A DNA stretch of 47,218 bases from the NCBI GenBank assembly GCA_948566455.1, contig CAOYQO010000024.1, positions 1 through 47,218 on the forward strand, written 5' to 3'. How positions within the stretch are numbered: position 1 is the stretch's first letter; every line of letters begins with the position of its first letter. This document shows, piece by piece, positions 7,419-15,595 of this stretch. The DNA comes from an uncultured Phocaeicola sp. (GTDB lineage Bacteria; Bacteroidota; Bacteroidia; Bacteroidales; Bacteroidaceae). The notes under the pieces are model-generated. The model was not told the DNA's origin and did no database searches. It saw only the letters and a list, made by a program, of their open reading frames with translations. The translations under genes and the position numbers were made by a program.

Positions 7419-8816
7419 ATGAAAATAAAGTTTTTGACTGTCATCACAAGTCTGCTTGCTGCGGCTTTTATGATTACATCTTGCTTGGACGACAACGAAG
7501 TAGAAACAGAATATAGTTCAGAATCAAGCATTACCTCTTTCGCTATAAAAGATAAAATTGAAACTCAATATACCGAAAAGGTTAATGGCAAAGACACAAC
7601 GCTGACATTCACCGTTGATGGTACCAAATACCCTTTTGCCATCGACCAAGGCACAAGACATATCTACAACGTAGACTCCCTGCCAGTCGGTACAGACATC
7701 AGCAAAGTCGTAGTCAGCATAATATCAGACGGTATTGGCATTTTTATTGTCTCTGAGGACAAAGATTCGTTGTGGAGTGATACCGACTCCCTGAATTTCG
7801 AAAAGCCTGTCCAATTTAAAGTTATGGCGATGAGCGGAGTCTATGGACCTATTTATAAAGCCGAGATTAATGTACATAAACAAGTTCCCGACTCATTGCA
7901 GTGGAGCCATAGGGGAAGTAGTTTCGACAACACTATCCAAGCACAGAAAGCAGTCACATTAGGGGATTATATTTATGTTTTCGCACAGCAAGACAATGGC
8001 GCCGCTGTTACAAGCACCCACATCAATGACGGAAAAACCTGGACGCCCTTACAGGCTTTACCTGAAAATATGCAAAATGCGGACTATTCTTCTGTCATGG
8101 CATGGGGAAACCAGTTATACATACTTGCCGACAATGATCTGTACTGCTCCTCTGACGGAAAAAGCTGGAGCAAGATGGGCACTAACACCAAATTCGAGAA
8201 GCTGATTGCCGGTGTTCATTCAGAACATAACTGCAAATTGTACGCCATAGACACCAACAATCATTTTATGGAAAGCACGGATGCTCTGGTTTGGGATACT
8301 AATGGCGAGGTTCCGGCCAATTTCCCGAAAAATCAGTTATCATACACAGCTTACCCGTTGGTAACCAATAAATTCATAGACCGTATGGTACTAATGGGAG
8401 AAAATCCCATTGCGACCGACACGACCTCTACTGTATGGACCAGACTGACTACAGAAGACAGTTGGGCAGATTATCCTACAGCCGCATACGATAGTTTTTA
8501 TTGTCCCAAGCTGGCTAATATAGCCATGATTCATTACAACGACCAATTATACGCTTTCGGTGGTCCGGGTAAAAGTTTCGGTAAGGACATTCCCGCTTTC
8601 AGCCGATTCTACGGATCAACGGATCAAGGCGTTACATGGAAACCTGTTTCAAGATATGTATTCTTCCCTACAGAATTCACTGATCTATACAACCAGGCAG
8701 ACGGCAACTATTCTTATGTTGTAGACAAGAATAACTTCTTGTGGATTATATGGAGCCGAAGCGGAGAAGTATGGAGAGGACGAATCAATAAGTTGGGATT
8801 CGATTCCAAGGAATAA
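7419..8816 (+). CDS. DUF6242-type lipoprotein with beta-propeller-like C-terminus
   Basis: A secreted lipoprotein of 465 residues from the ATG at 7419; the frame can also be opened at a TTG two codons earlier. The signal peptide ends in a lipobox (MITSC, Cys22) followed by LDDNE, acidic residues typical of surface-exported Bacteroidetes lipoproteins. Residues about 30-160 form a beta-rich domain. The rest has repeated blades (GDYIYVFAQQDNG, GNQLYILADNDLY, NDQLYAFGGPG) alternating with DGKTWTPL- and GKSWSKM-type strands, resembling Kelch/BNR propellers. I recognise this as the DUF6242 type common in Bacteroides. Function is unknown. It precedes uppS by 33 nt. Confidence 0.85.
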   Translation: MKIKFLTVITSLLAAAFMITSCLDDNEVETEYSSESSITSFAIKDKIETQYTEKVNGKDTTLTFTVDGTKYPFAIDQGTRHIYNVDSLPVGTDISKVVVSIISDGIGIFIVSEDKDSLWSDTDSLNFEKPVQFKVMAMSGVYGPIYKAEINVHKQVPDSLQWSHRGSSFDNTIQAQKAVTLGDYIYVFAQQDNGAAVTSTHINDGKTWTPLQALPENMQNADYSSVMAWGNQLYILADNDLYCSSDGKSWSKMGTNTKFEKLIAGVHSEHNCKLYAIDTNNHFMESTDALVWDTNGEVPANFPKNQLSYTAYPLVTNKFIDRMVLMGENPIATDTTSTVWTRLTTEDSWADYPTAAYDSFYCPKLANIAMIHYNDQLYAFGGPGKSFGKDIPAFSRFYGSTDQGVTWKPVSRYVFFPTEFTDLYNQADGNYSYVVDKNNFLWIIWSRSGEVWRGRINKLGFDSKE

Positions 8817-8849
8817 AGTCAAAGAGAGTCATATAAAATAGATTGCGAC

Positions 8850-9581
8850 ATGCCATATAGAGAGCAAATAGACAAAAGCCGTATACCTGCCCATGTAGCC
8901 ATTATAATGGATGGAAATGGAAGATGGGCTAAACAACGTGGACAGGCGCGCAGCTTCGGACATCAAGCCGGTGCAGAAACTGTACACATCATAGCAGAAG
9001 AAGCGGCTAGACTGGGAGTCAAATACTTGACACTATATACTTTCTCTACCGAAAACTGGAATCGTCCGGTAGATGAAGTCGCTGCTCTGATGAGTCTTCT
9101 GATGGACTCCATTGAAGAAGAAACTTTCATGAAAAACAACATCAGTTTTCGCATTATCGGTGATACGGCAAAGTTACCGGTAGAAGTTCTGGAACGATTG
9201 AACCAATGCATTGAACGCACCTCAATCAATACCGGTATGTGTCTGACACTTGCTTTAAGCTACTCTTCCAAATGGGAAATAACAGAAGCGGTAAGACAAA
9301 TAGCGGCCAAGATTCAAAACGACAAACTAGCCATTGAGGACATCGATGACAATTTGATAAGTGCACATTTAAGTACAAACTATATGCCCGACCCGGATTT
9401 GCTTATACGTACCGGAGGAGAAATCCGCCTTAGCAACTATCTGCTTTGGCAATGTGCTTATTCCGAACTATATTTTTGTGAAACGTTCTGGCCGGACTTC
9501 CGCGAAGAAGAATTTTGCAAAGCCATTTATGATTATCAGAAAAGAGAACGCCGTTTCGGCAAAACCAGTGAACAAATATAA
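8850..9581 (+). CDS. uppS: Isoprenyl transferase (undecaprenyl diphosphate synthase)
   Basis: Makes the C55 lipid carrier for peptidoglycan and surface glycans by cis-condensing isopentenyl diphosphates. Length is 243 residues. The catalytic Asp21 sits in IIMDGNGRWAKQRG, and further motifs are TLYTFSTENWNRP and the C-terminal DLLIRTGGEIRLSNYLLWQ. It lies 11 nt upstream of bamA, an arrangement that recalls the uppS-cdsA-bamA region of other bacteria. Confidence 0.97.
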   Translation: MPYREQIDKSRIPAHVAIIMDGNGRWAKQRGQARSFGHQAGAETVHIIAEEAARLGVKYLTLYTFSTENWNRPVDEVAALMSLLMDSIEEETFMKNNISFRIIGDTAKLPVEVLERLNQCIERTSINTGMCLTLALSYSSKWEITEAVRQIAAKIQNDKLAIEDIDDNLISAHLSTNYMPDPDLLIRTGGEIRLSNYLLWQCAYSELYFCETFWPDFREEEFCKAIYDYQKRERRFGKTSEQI

Positions 9582-9592
9582 AGTTAGATAAA

Positions 9593-12235
9593 ATGCTATA
9601 TCGTATTTCACTTATACTATTAACGCTTACATGCCTATTTTGCTTTTCAACAGGCAGTTACGCCCAAGAAGCAAACGTAGAAGAAAACGACAATCCAGTC
9701 ATACTTTATTCCGGAACGCCCAAGAAGTATGAAATCGGCGGAATCAAAGTAGAAGGCGTAAAAAACTATGAAGATTATGTATTGATCGGACTTTCAGGAC
9801 TATCGGTAGGACAGACCATTGTTGTTCCGGGAGATGACATCACCACAGCTGTAAAACGTTATTGGCGACACGGACTGTTCTCGGATGTACAAATCCTAGC
9901 TGAAAAAATTGTTGGAGACAAGATCTATTTAAAAATCATCCTGGCCCAACGTCCACGTATTGCCGACATTCGTTACCACGGCGTAAAGAAAAGCGAGCGT
10001 GAAGATTTGGAAGCCAAACTAGGTTTGGTAAAAGGAAGCCAGATTACTCCCAACTTGATAGACCGTGCTAAAATATTAATCAAGAAACATTTCGATGAAA
10101 AAGGTTTTAAAAACGCCGAAGTGACCATCGTAGAGCGTGATTTGGCTGACAATAAGGACCAAGTGGATGTTGATGTGATGATTGACAAGAAAGAAAAGGT
10201 GAAAGTCCACAAGATCACCATTGACGGCAACACCGTGTTAAGTGACAAGAAGTTAAAACGCGTCATGAAGAAGACGAATGAGAAAAACAAACTTGTCAAC
10301 CTTTTCCGTACCAAAAAATTCATTGAAGAGAAATACGAAGAAGACAAACAGCATATCATCGACAAATACAACGAATTAGGTTACCGCGACGCACAAATTG
10401 TTGTGGACAGTGTTTCTCCGTACGATGACCGTACCGTCGACGTGTACATGAAAATAGAAGAAGGTGATAAATACTATCTGCGCAACGTGACCTGGGTAGG
10501 TAACACCATTTATGCTTCGGACTGGCTGAACGAACAGCTCCGTATGAAAAAGGGAGATGTTTATAACCAGAAATTAATGACCGAGCGTCTGACCGGTGAT
10601 GAAGATGCTATCGGTAACTACTACTATAATAAAGGATACGTTTTCTATAACCTTGACCCCGTAGAAGTAAACATAGACGGCGACTCCATTGATTTGGAAA
10701 TGCGTATTCAGGAAGGTCCTCAGGCCTCTATCAGCAAAGTGCGTATCAACGGTAACGACCGTTTGTATGAAAACGTAGTACGCCGTGAGTTAAGAACCAA
10801 GCCGGGAGATCTGTTCAGCAAAGAAGCATTGGAACGTTCTTATCGTGAGATAGCCCAAATGGGACACTTCAACCCTGAAAATATCCAGCCGGATGTACAA
10901 CCGGACCCGACCAACGGTACGGTAGACATCAACTGGAACCTGGAGTCCAAAGCAAACGACCAGGTAGAATTCTCGGCAGGTTGGGGACAAACCGGTGTTA
11001 TCGGTAAATTAAGTTTGAAGTTCACGAACTTCTCTATGACCAACTTGTTCCATAAGAGTGACAACTACCGCGGATTCCTGCCACAGGGTGATGGACAGAC
11101 ATTAACCATCAGCGGACAGACCAACGGTAGTTATTACCAGTCATATAGTGTATCGTTCTTTGACCCATGGTTTGGCGGAAAACGTCCGAATTCATTCTCT
11201 GTTTCGGCTTTCTACTCCATACAGACAGATATCAGCAGTAACTACTATAACTCAGCTTATATGAATAATTACTACAATTATTACAGCGGTTATGGAAATT
11301 ATTATGGCGGATATAATAACAACTACGAGTCTTTTTATGACCCCGATAAATCTATCCAGATGTATGGAGCATCTATCGGTTGGGGTAAGCGTTTGAGATG
11401 GCCGGATGACTATTTTACCTTGTCAGCCGAACTTTCTTACCAGCGCTTTATTTTGAAAGACTGGAGCTACTTGTATATCAAGTTGAACAACGGAGAATAC
11501 ATGTCAACCGGTAATTGCAACAACCTGAGTTTGAATCTGACTTTGGCACGTAACTCTACGGATAACCCGATTTTCCCGCGTCGCGGTTCTGAATTCTCGG
11601 CTTCCGTACAGCTGACTCCTCCGTACTCATTGTTCAGTAACAAGGACTACTCGGTATACGGTAAAGATGATTATGATGAAGCGGCAAGTATGTTCAACTG
11701 GATTGAATACCACAAATGGAAATTCAAATCAAAGACCTATACCGCTCTTACAGGAGGTCAGAAATGTCCGGTTATCATGACACGTGCAGAGTTCGGCTTG
11801 CTGGGTCACTATAACAAGTACAAGAAATCACCTTTTGAAACATTCTATATGGGTGGTGACGGTATGACAGGCTATAGCACCAGCTACGCTTCCGAAACCA
11901 TTGCACTGCGTGGTTACGAAAACGGTTCATTGACTCCTTATGGTAGTGAAGGCTATGCTTACGTACGTTTAGGTGCAGAATTAAGATACCCGTTGATGTT
12001 GGAAAATTCGACCAGTATCTATGCACTAGGCTTCATTGAAGGAGGTAACGCATGGACAGATGTAAGCAAATTCAATCCGTTCCAGTTGAAACGCTCGGCA
12101 GGTGTCGGTGTCCGTATCTTCCTGCCGATGATTGGTATGATGGGTATTGACTGGGCATACGGTTTCGACAAGATTAACGGATCCAGCCAGTATAGTGGAA
12201 GCCAGTTCCACTTTATCCTGGGACAAGAGTTTTAA
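9593..12235 (+). CDS. bamA: Outer-membrane protein assembly factor BamA
   Basis: Central outer-membrane subunit of the BAM complex, which inserts beta-barrel proteins. Length is 880 residues with a signal peptide ending near SYAQ (residue 25). Five POTRA-like repeats follow (for example YEIGGIKVEGVKNYEDY at about 45), then a C-terminal barrel with the LRGY variant of the VRGF lid motif at 772-775 and a terminal Phe. The barrel contains an unusual Tyr/Asn/Gly-rich segment at 550-582. It follows uppS and precedes two Skp/OmpH genes, the chaperones that deliver clients to BAM, so the run is a coherent outer-membrane assembly operon. Confidence 0.97.
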   Translation: MLYRISLILLTLTCLFCFSTGSYAQEANVEENDNPVILYSGTPKKYEIGGIKVEGVKNYEDYVLIGLSGLSVGQTIVVPGDDITTAVKRYWRHGLFSDVQILAEKIVGDKIYLKIILAQRPRIADIRYHGVKKSEREDLEAKLGLVKGSQITPNLIDRAKILIKKHFDEKGFKNAEVTIVERDLADNKDQVDVDVMIDKKEKVKVHKITIDGNTVLSDKKLKRVMKKTNEKNKLVNLFRTKKFIEEKYEEDKQHIIDKYNELGYRDAQIVVDSVSPYDDRTVDVYMKIEEGDKYYLRNVTWVGNTIYASDWLNEQLRMKKGDVYNQKLMTERLTGDEDAIGNYYYNKGYVFYNLDPVEVNIDGDSIDLEMRIQEGPQASISKVRINGNDRLYENVVRRELRTKPGDLFSKEALERSYREIAQMGHFNPENIQPDVQPDPTNGTVDINWNLESKANDQVEFSAGWGQTGVIGKLSLKFTNFSMTNLFHKSDNYRGFLPQGDGQTLTISGQTNGSYYQSYSVSFFDPWFGGKRPNSFSVSAFYSIQTDISSNYYNSAYMNNYYNYYSGYGNYYGGYNNNYESFYDPDKSIQMYGASIGWGKRLRWPDDYFTLSAELSYQRFILKDWSYLYIKLNNGEYMSTGNCNNLSLNLTLARNSTDNPIFPRRGSEFSASVQLTPPYSLFSNKDYSVYGKDDYDEAASMFNWIEYHKWKFKSKTYTALTGGQKCPVIMTRAEFGLLGHYNKYKKSPFETFYMGGDGMTGYSTSYASETIALRGYENGSLTPYGSEGYAYVRLGAELRYPLMLENSTSIYALGFIEGGNAWTDVSKFNPFQLKRSAGVGVRIFLPMIGMMGIDWAYGFDKINGSSQYSGSQFHFILGQEF

Positions 12236-12255
12236 TAACTAAAAACAATGTGATT

Positions 12256-12771
12256 ATGAAAAAGGCTATCCTATTATCTCTATTGTTTGTGGCTTGTGTA
12301 TTCACAGCCAGCGCTCAAAAGTTCGCCTTGATTGATATGGAATATATCCTGAAGAATATTCCTGCATACGAACAGGCGAATACCCAACTGAATCAAGCTT
12401 CACAACAATATCAAAGTGAGGTGGAAGCAAAAGCAAAAGAAGCGGAAGCACTTTATAAAGAATACCAGAAAGCCTCGGCTTCCCTGTCGGCCGCACAGAA
12501 AACGCAAAGAGAAGAAGCGATTGTAGCAAAAGAAAAGGAAGCAGCCGAACTGAGAAAGAAATATTTCGGTCCCGAAGGAGAAATGGCCAAAAAACAAGAG
12601 GCATTGATCACACCAATTCAAGATAAAATCTATGAAGCGGTAAAACAGATTTCAGAGCAAAAAGGATATGCGGCAGTAGTGGACAGAGGCTCCGCCCAAA
12701 GCATTATTTTCGCATCTCCAAGCATTGATATCAGCAATGAAGTGCTCTCAAGATTAGGATATTCAAATTAA
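12256..12771 (+). CDS. OmpH/Skp-family periplasmic chaperone (first copy)
   Basis: 171 residues from the ATG at 12256; a GTG two codons upstream opens the same frame but would add only two residues before the signal peptide MKKAILLSLLFVACVFTASAQ. The mature part has the Skp beginning FALIDMEYILKNIPAY and a long charged, alanine- and lysine-rich coiled coil (about 50-125), then the short C-terminal strands. Skp trimers hold unfolded outer-membrane proteins in the periplasm. It is 20 nt behind bamA. Confidence 0.93.
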   Translation: MKKAILLSLLFVACVFTASAQKFALIDMEYILKNIPAYEQANTQLNQASQQYQSEVEAKAKEAEALYKEYQKASASLSAAQKTQREEAIVAKEKEAAELRKKYFGPEGEMAKKQEALITPIQDKIYEAVKQISEQKGYAAVVDRGSAQSIIFASPSIDISNEVLSRLGYSN

Positions 12772-12776
12772 TTTCC

Positions 12777-12784
12777 TACATTTG
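12777..12784 (+). promoter_or_regulatory. -7 element between the two skp genes
   Basis: TACATTTG matches TAnnTTTG, 44 nt before the second skp start. It may give the second copy its own transcript in addition to read-through from bamA. Confidence 0.45.
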
Positions 12785-12828
12785 CAACCGATAATCCAAA
12801 TTTGCAATAACTAATAAAAAATAGAACT

Positions 12829-13332
12829 ATGTTGAAAAAAATTGCTTTACTACTTTTACTTATCGCTCCGATGAGTGTATTTGCTCAGAAATTCGGGCAT
12901 ATTAAATCCGCAGATGTACTTACTGTCATGCCGGAATTCACAAAGGCCCAGACCGACATCCAAGCCATGCAGAAACAATACGAGGATGAAATGAAACGTG
13001 CAACTGATGAACTGACCAAAAAATATACTGAATATCAACAGGAACAAGCCAACCTTCCTAAGAACATTCAGGAAAGACGCCAGAAAGAATTGCAGGAATT
13101 ACAGGAAAAAGGAATGCAGTTCCAACAAGATGCACAACAACAGTTGCAGAAATCATACGCTGATATGATGGAACCTATCTACAAGAAAATTGAAGACGCC
13201 ATCAAAGCAGTAGGCCAGGAAGGTGGATATACTTATATCTTCGATTTGAACAGAACAGAAATTCCCTACGTAAATGAAGCGCAGTCTACAGATGTAACTG
13301 CTGCTGTCAAAGCTAAAGTAGGAATCAAATAA
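12829..13332 (+). CDS. OmpH/Skp-family periplasmic chaperone (second copy)
   Basis: 167 residues with a signal peptide (MLKKIALLLLLIAPMSVFAQ) and Skp architecture: KFGHIKSADVLTVMPEF, a glutamine/glutamate-rich coiled coil at about 45-115, then GGYTYIFDLN. It differs clearly in sequence from the first copy 57 nt upstream, so it is an old paralogue, not a recent duplication. The two copies may form hetero-trimers or serve different clients. A REP-like hairpin follows its stop codon. Confidence 0.93.
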   Translation: MLKKIALLLLLIAPMSVFAQKFGHIKSADVLTVMPEFTKAQTDIQAMQKQYEDEMKRATDELTKKYTEYQQEQANLPKNIQERRQKELQELQEKGMQFQQDAQQQLQKSYADMMEPIYKKIEDAIKAVGQEGGYTYIFDLNRTEIPYVNEAQSTDVTAAVKAKVGIK

Positions 13333-13348
13333 TTAAGTTAAGGACCTT

Positions 13349-13416
13349 TACAGGCACGGATTACACAGATTTCACAGGTTTCAGAACCGTGAACATCCGT
13401 GTAATCCGTGCCTGTA
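13349..13416. repeat. Long hairpin (REP-like palindrome) between skp and murI
   Basis: Two perfect 18-bp inverted arms, beginning TACAGGCACGG (13349-13366) and ending CGTGCCTGTA (13399-13416), enclose a 32-nt core. The core is itself largely self-complementary, with GGTT/AACC around 13378-13389. The wording (CACGGATTACAC, CCGTGTAATCCGTG) resembles palindromes I have seen scattered through Bacteroides genomes. It could also act as a transcription terminator or an mRNA 3'-end stabiliser for the bamA-skp transcript. Confidence 0.75.
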
Positions 13417-13434
13417 TTATATAGCTATACTGCC

Positions 13435-14280
13435 ATGATCCCATCTATCCTCCCTTCAACCGGTCCCATCGGTGTATTCGACTCCGGCTACGGCGGTCTG
13501 ACCATTCTGGACAAAATACGCGGACTGATGCCTGAGTATGATTATATCTATTTGGGAGACAGCGCACGCTGTCCGTACGGACCGCGCTCTTTTGAAGTTG
13601 TTTACGAATTTACCCTGCAAGCCGTAAGCAAACTGTTTGAACTGGGATGTCCTTTGGTGATATTGGCATGCAACACAGCATCGGCAAAAGCCTTACGCAC
13701 CATCCAGCAGATCAATCTTCCGGTAATAGACGCTACCCGCAGAGTACTCGGTGTCATCCGGCCTACAGCAGAATGTATAGGAGAAATCACCCGAAGCCGG
13801 CACGTAGGTATACTGGCCACAGCCGGTACCATCAAATCCGAATCCTATCTTTTGGAAATACATAAGTTATCTCCCGACATTGTGGTAACAGGAGAAGCCT
13901 GTCCCATGTGGGTCTCCTTGGTAGAGAATAATGAATATCAATCGGAAGGAGCCGACTATTTCGTCAAACAACATATCAACCGGCTGCTGGATAAAGATCC
14001 GATGATTGACACCATCATATTGGGATGTACCCATTATCCGCTGCTACTGGATAAAATAAGGCAATTTACGCCTGAACCTATCCGCATCATTTCACAAGGG
14101 GAATATGTGGCCCGGAGCCTGCGAGACTATTTAAACCGCCATCCGGAAATGGACGCACGCTGCGATAAAGGAGGAAACTGCCGCTTCCTCACCACAGAAA
14201 GCGAAAACAAGTTTGAGGAATCCGCTTCCATCTTCTTGGGCCGGCAAGACATAAAGGTAAAAAGCATAGCATTGGAATAA
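13435..14280 (+). CDS. murI: Glutamate racemase
   Basis: Interconverts L- and D-glutamate for peptidoglycan. From the ATG at 13435 the protein is 281 residues. A GTG at 13408 extends the frame, but it lies inside the right arm of the hairpin and gives residues before the conserved GVFDSGYGGLTIL, so I prefer 13435. The two catalytic cysteines are seen in ACNTAS and GCTHYP. It stands alone behind the REP-like hairpin and before the pyridoxal-kinase gene. Confidence 0.95.
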   Translation: MIPSILPSTGPIGVFDSGYGGLTILDKIRGLMPEYDYIYLGDSARCPYGPRSFEVVYEFTLQAVSKLFELGCPLVILACNTASAKALRTIQQINLPVIDATRRVLGVIRPTAECIGEITRSRHVGILATAGTIKSESYLLEIHKLSPDIVVTGEACPMWVSLVENNEYQSEGADYFVKQHINRLLDKDPMIDTIILGCTHYPLLLDKIRQFTPEPIRIISQGEYVARSLRDYLNRHPEMDARCDKGGNCRFLTTESENKFEESASIFLGRQDIKVKSIALE

Positions 14281-14336
14281 CTTTCTTCCGGTTTACCTGT
14301 TATATATACCATCCATAACGCTTAATTCATGAAGAT

Positions 14337-15209
14337 ATGTATACAAATAAAGTAAAGAAGATAGCTGCGGTACACGATCTGTCCGGTGCAGGGCGCGTAT
14401 CCCTCACCGTCGTTATCCCTATCCTCTCATCCATGGGCTTTCAAGTCTGCCCTCTGCCCACAGCCGTATTATCCAGCCACACCCAATACCCGCACTTCTC
14501 TTTCTTGGACCTCACGGACGAGATGCCCAAGATTATCAGTGAATGGAAACAACTTGGCGTACAATTCGATGCTATTTATACGGGCTACTTGGGATCTCCC
14601 CGCCAGATACAAATCGTATCCGGGTTCATTGATGATTTCCGCCAGTCCGACAGCCTGGTCATGATAGATCCCGTATTAGGAGACAACGGAAAGCTATATA
14701 CCAACTTTGACGAACAAATGATTCTGGAAATGCGTCACCTCATCCGGAAAGCAGATGTCATCACGCCCAATATGACCGAACTGTTCTATTTGCTGGACAA
14801 ACCCTATAAAGCGGAGAATACAGACGAAGAACTAAAAGCTTACCTGCATGAGATTTCGGAGCACGGCCCCGGCATCGTTATTATCACCAGCGTGCCCGTA
14901 CAGGGAGATCCTCGCAAAACTTCCGTTTACGCCTATGACAGACAGGGAAACCGCTATTGGAAAGTAACGTGTCCCTACCTGCCCGCACACTATCCCGGCA
15001 CAGGCGATACATTTACCAGTGTGATAACCGGCTCACTGATGCAAGGCGACAGTCTTCCTATCGCCTTGGACCGCGCCACACAGTTTATCCTTCAAGGCAT
15101 CCGCGCCACTTTCGGCTATGAATATGATAATCGGGAAGGCATTTTGCTGGAGAAGGTGCTGCATAATCTGGATATGCCTATTCAGGTGAGCAGCTACGAA
15201 TTGATTTGA
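14337..15209 (+). CDS. Pyridoxal/pyridoxamine kinase (PdxY/ThiD-like, PfkB family)
   Basis: A 290-residue ribokinase-fold kinase that phosphorylates B6 vitamers in the PLP salvage pathway. The N-terminus AAVHDLSGAGRVSLTVVIPILS and PTAVLSSHTQYP are typical of the pyridoxamine kinases annotated in Bacteroides. MIDPVLGDNGKLY (about 110-122) and the catalytic anion-hole motif GTGDTF near the C-terminus match the family. The start ATG is 56 nt after murI with no clear promoter, so it may be read with murI. A role in thiamine-pyrimidine salvage is a less likely alternative. Confidence 0.88.
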   Translation: MYTNKVKKIAAVHDLSGAGRVSLTVVIPILSSMGFQVCPLPTAVLSSHTQYPHFSFLDLTDEMPKIISEWKQLGVQFDAIYTGYLGSPRQIQIVSGFIDDFRQSDSLVMIDPVLGDNGKLYTNFDEQMILEMRHLIRKADVITPNMTELFYLLDKPYKAENTDEELKAYLHEISEHGPGIVIITSVPVQGDPRKTSVYAYDRQGNRYWKVTCPYLPAHYPGTGDTFTSVITGSLMQGDSLPIALDRATQFILQGIRATFGYEYDNREGILLEKVLHNLDMPIQVSSYELI

Positions 15210-15595
15210 GGACCCTGAAAGTAGAAGATCTGAAACGCCCTGGAAAGAAGCTTGTACCAAGCCCTATTGCTCCGACGATTAAGGTCGTTTTTCCTTATAG
15301 CTAACCCTTATCATACAGTTAACTACTACAGACTCCGGCAGTGGACTGTACAGTCTACTGCAAGAGTTTATACAGTCCACTATATCAGACTGTACAAACC
15401 ACCGCAAGAGACTATAGTACACAACCATAAAAAAGAGCTTAACCATAAGGTAAAACAAGGTTAACCACAAAGAAGAAAAGACTTAACCAGATAAAGCCAT
15501 AAGGCCAAAAGACGAAAAGAATAAAAACAAAGAAAGCAGCCAAGCCGTACCGTACAAACCGACAAACATCAGCCGTATCAACAATAATAAATAAA
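15210..15595. other. Non-coding gap with TACAGT/ACTGTA cluster and A-rich tract
   Basis: No credible gene is visible in these 386 nt. From 15314 to 15395 there are five TACAGT/ACTGTA hexamers. They include a 12-bp palindrome GACTGTACAGTC (15344-15355) and a 10-bp inverted pair GTGGACTGTA (15341-15350) / TACAGTCCAC (15371-15380). From about 15420 to 15545 the plus strand is A-rich and repeats TTAACCA three times. It separates convergent transcription units (pyridoxal kinase plus, permease minus). Confidence 0.6.

Noticed and set aside
12250..13332. The two skp genes as a recent duplication or assembly artefact
   Set aside because: The proteins differ throughout, so they are old paralogues.
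13408..13434. GTG start extending murI upstream
   Set aside because: These codons lie in the arm of the REP-like hairpin; the ATG at 13435 leads directly into the conserved region.
15314..15395. TACAGT cluster as a short CRISPR array
   Set aside because: Repeats are too short, unevenly spaced and in both orientations; no cas genes are present.
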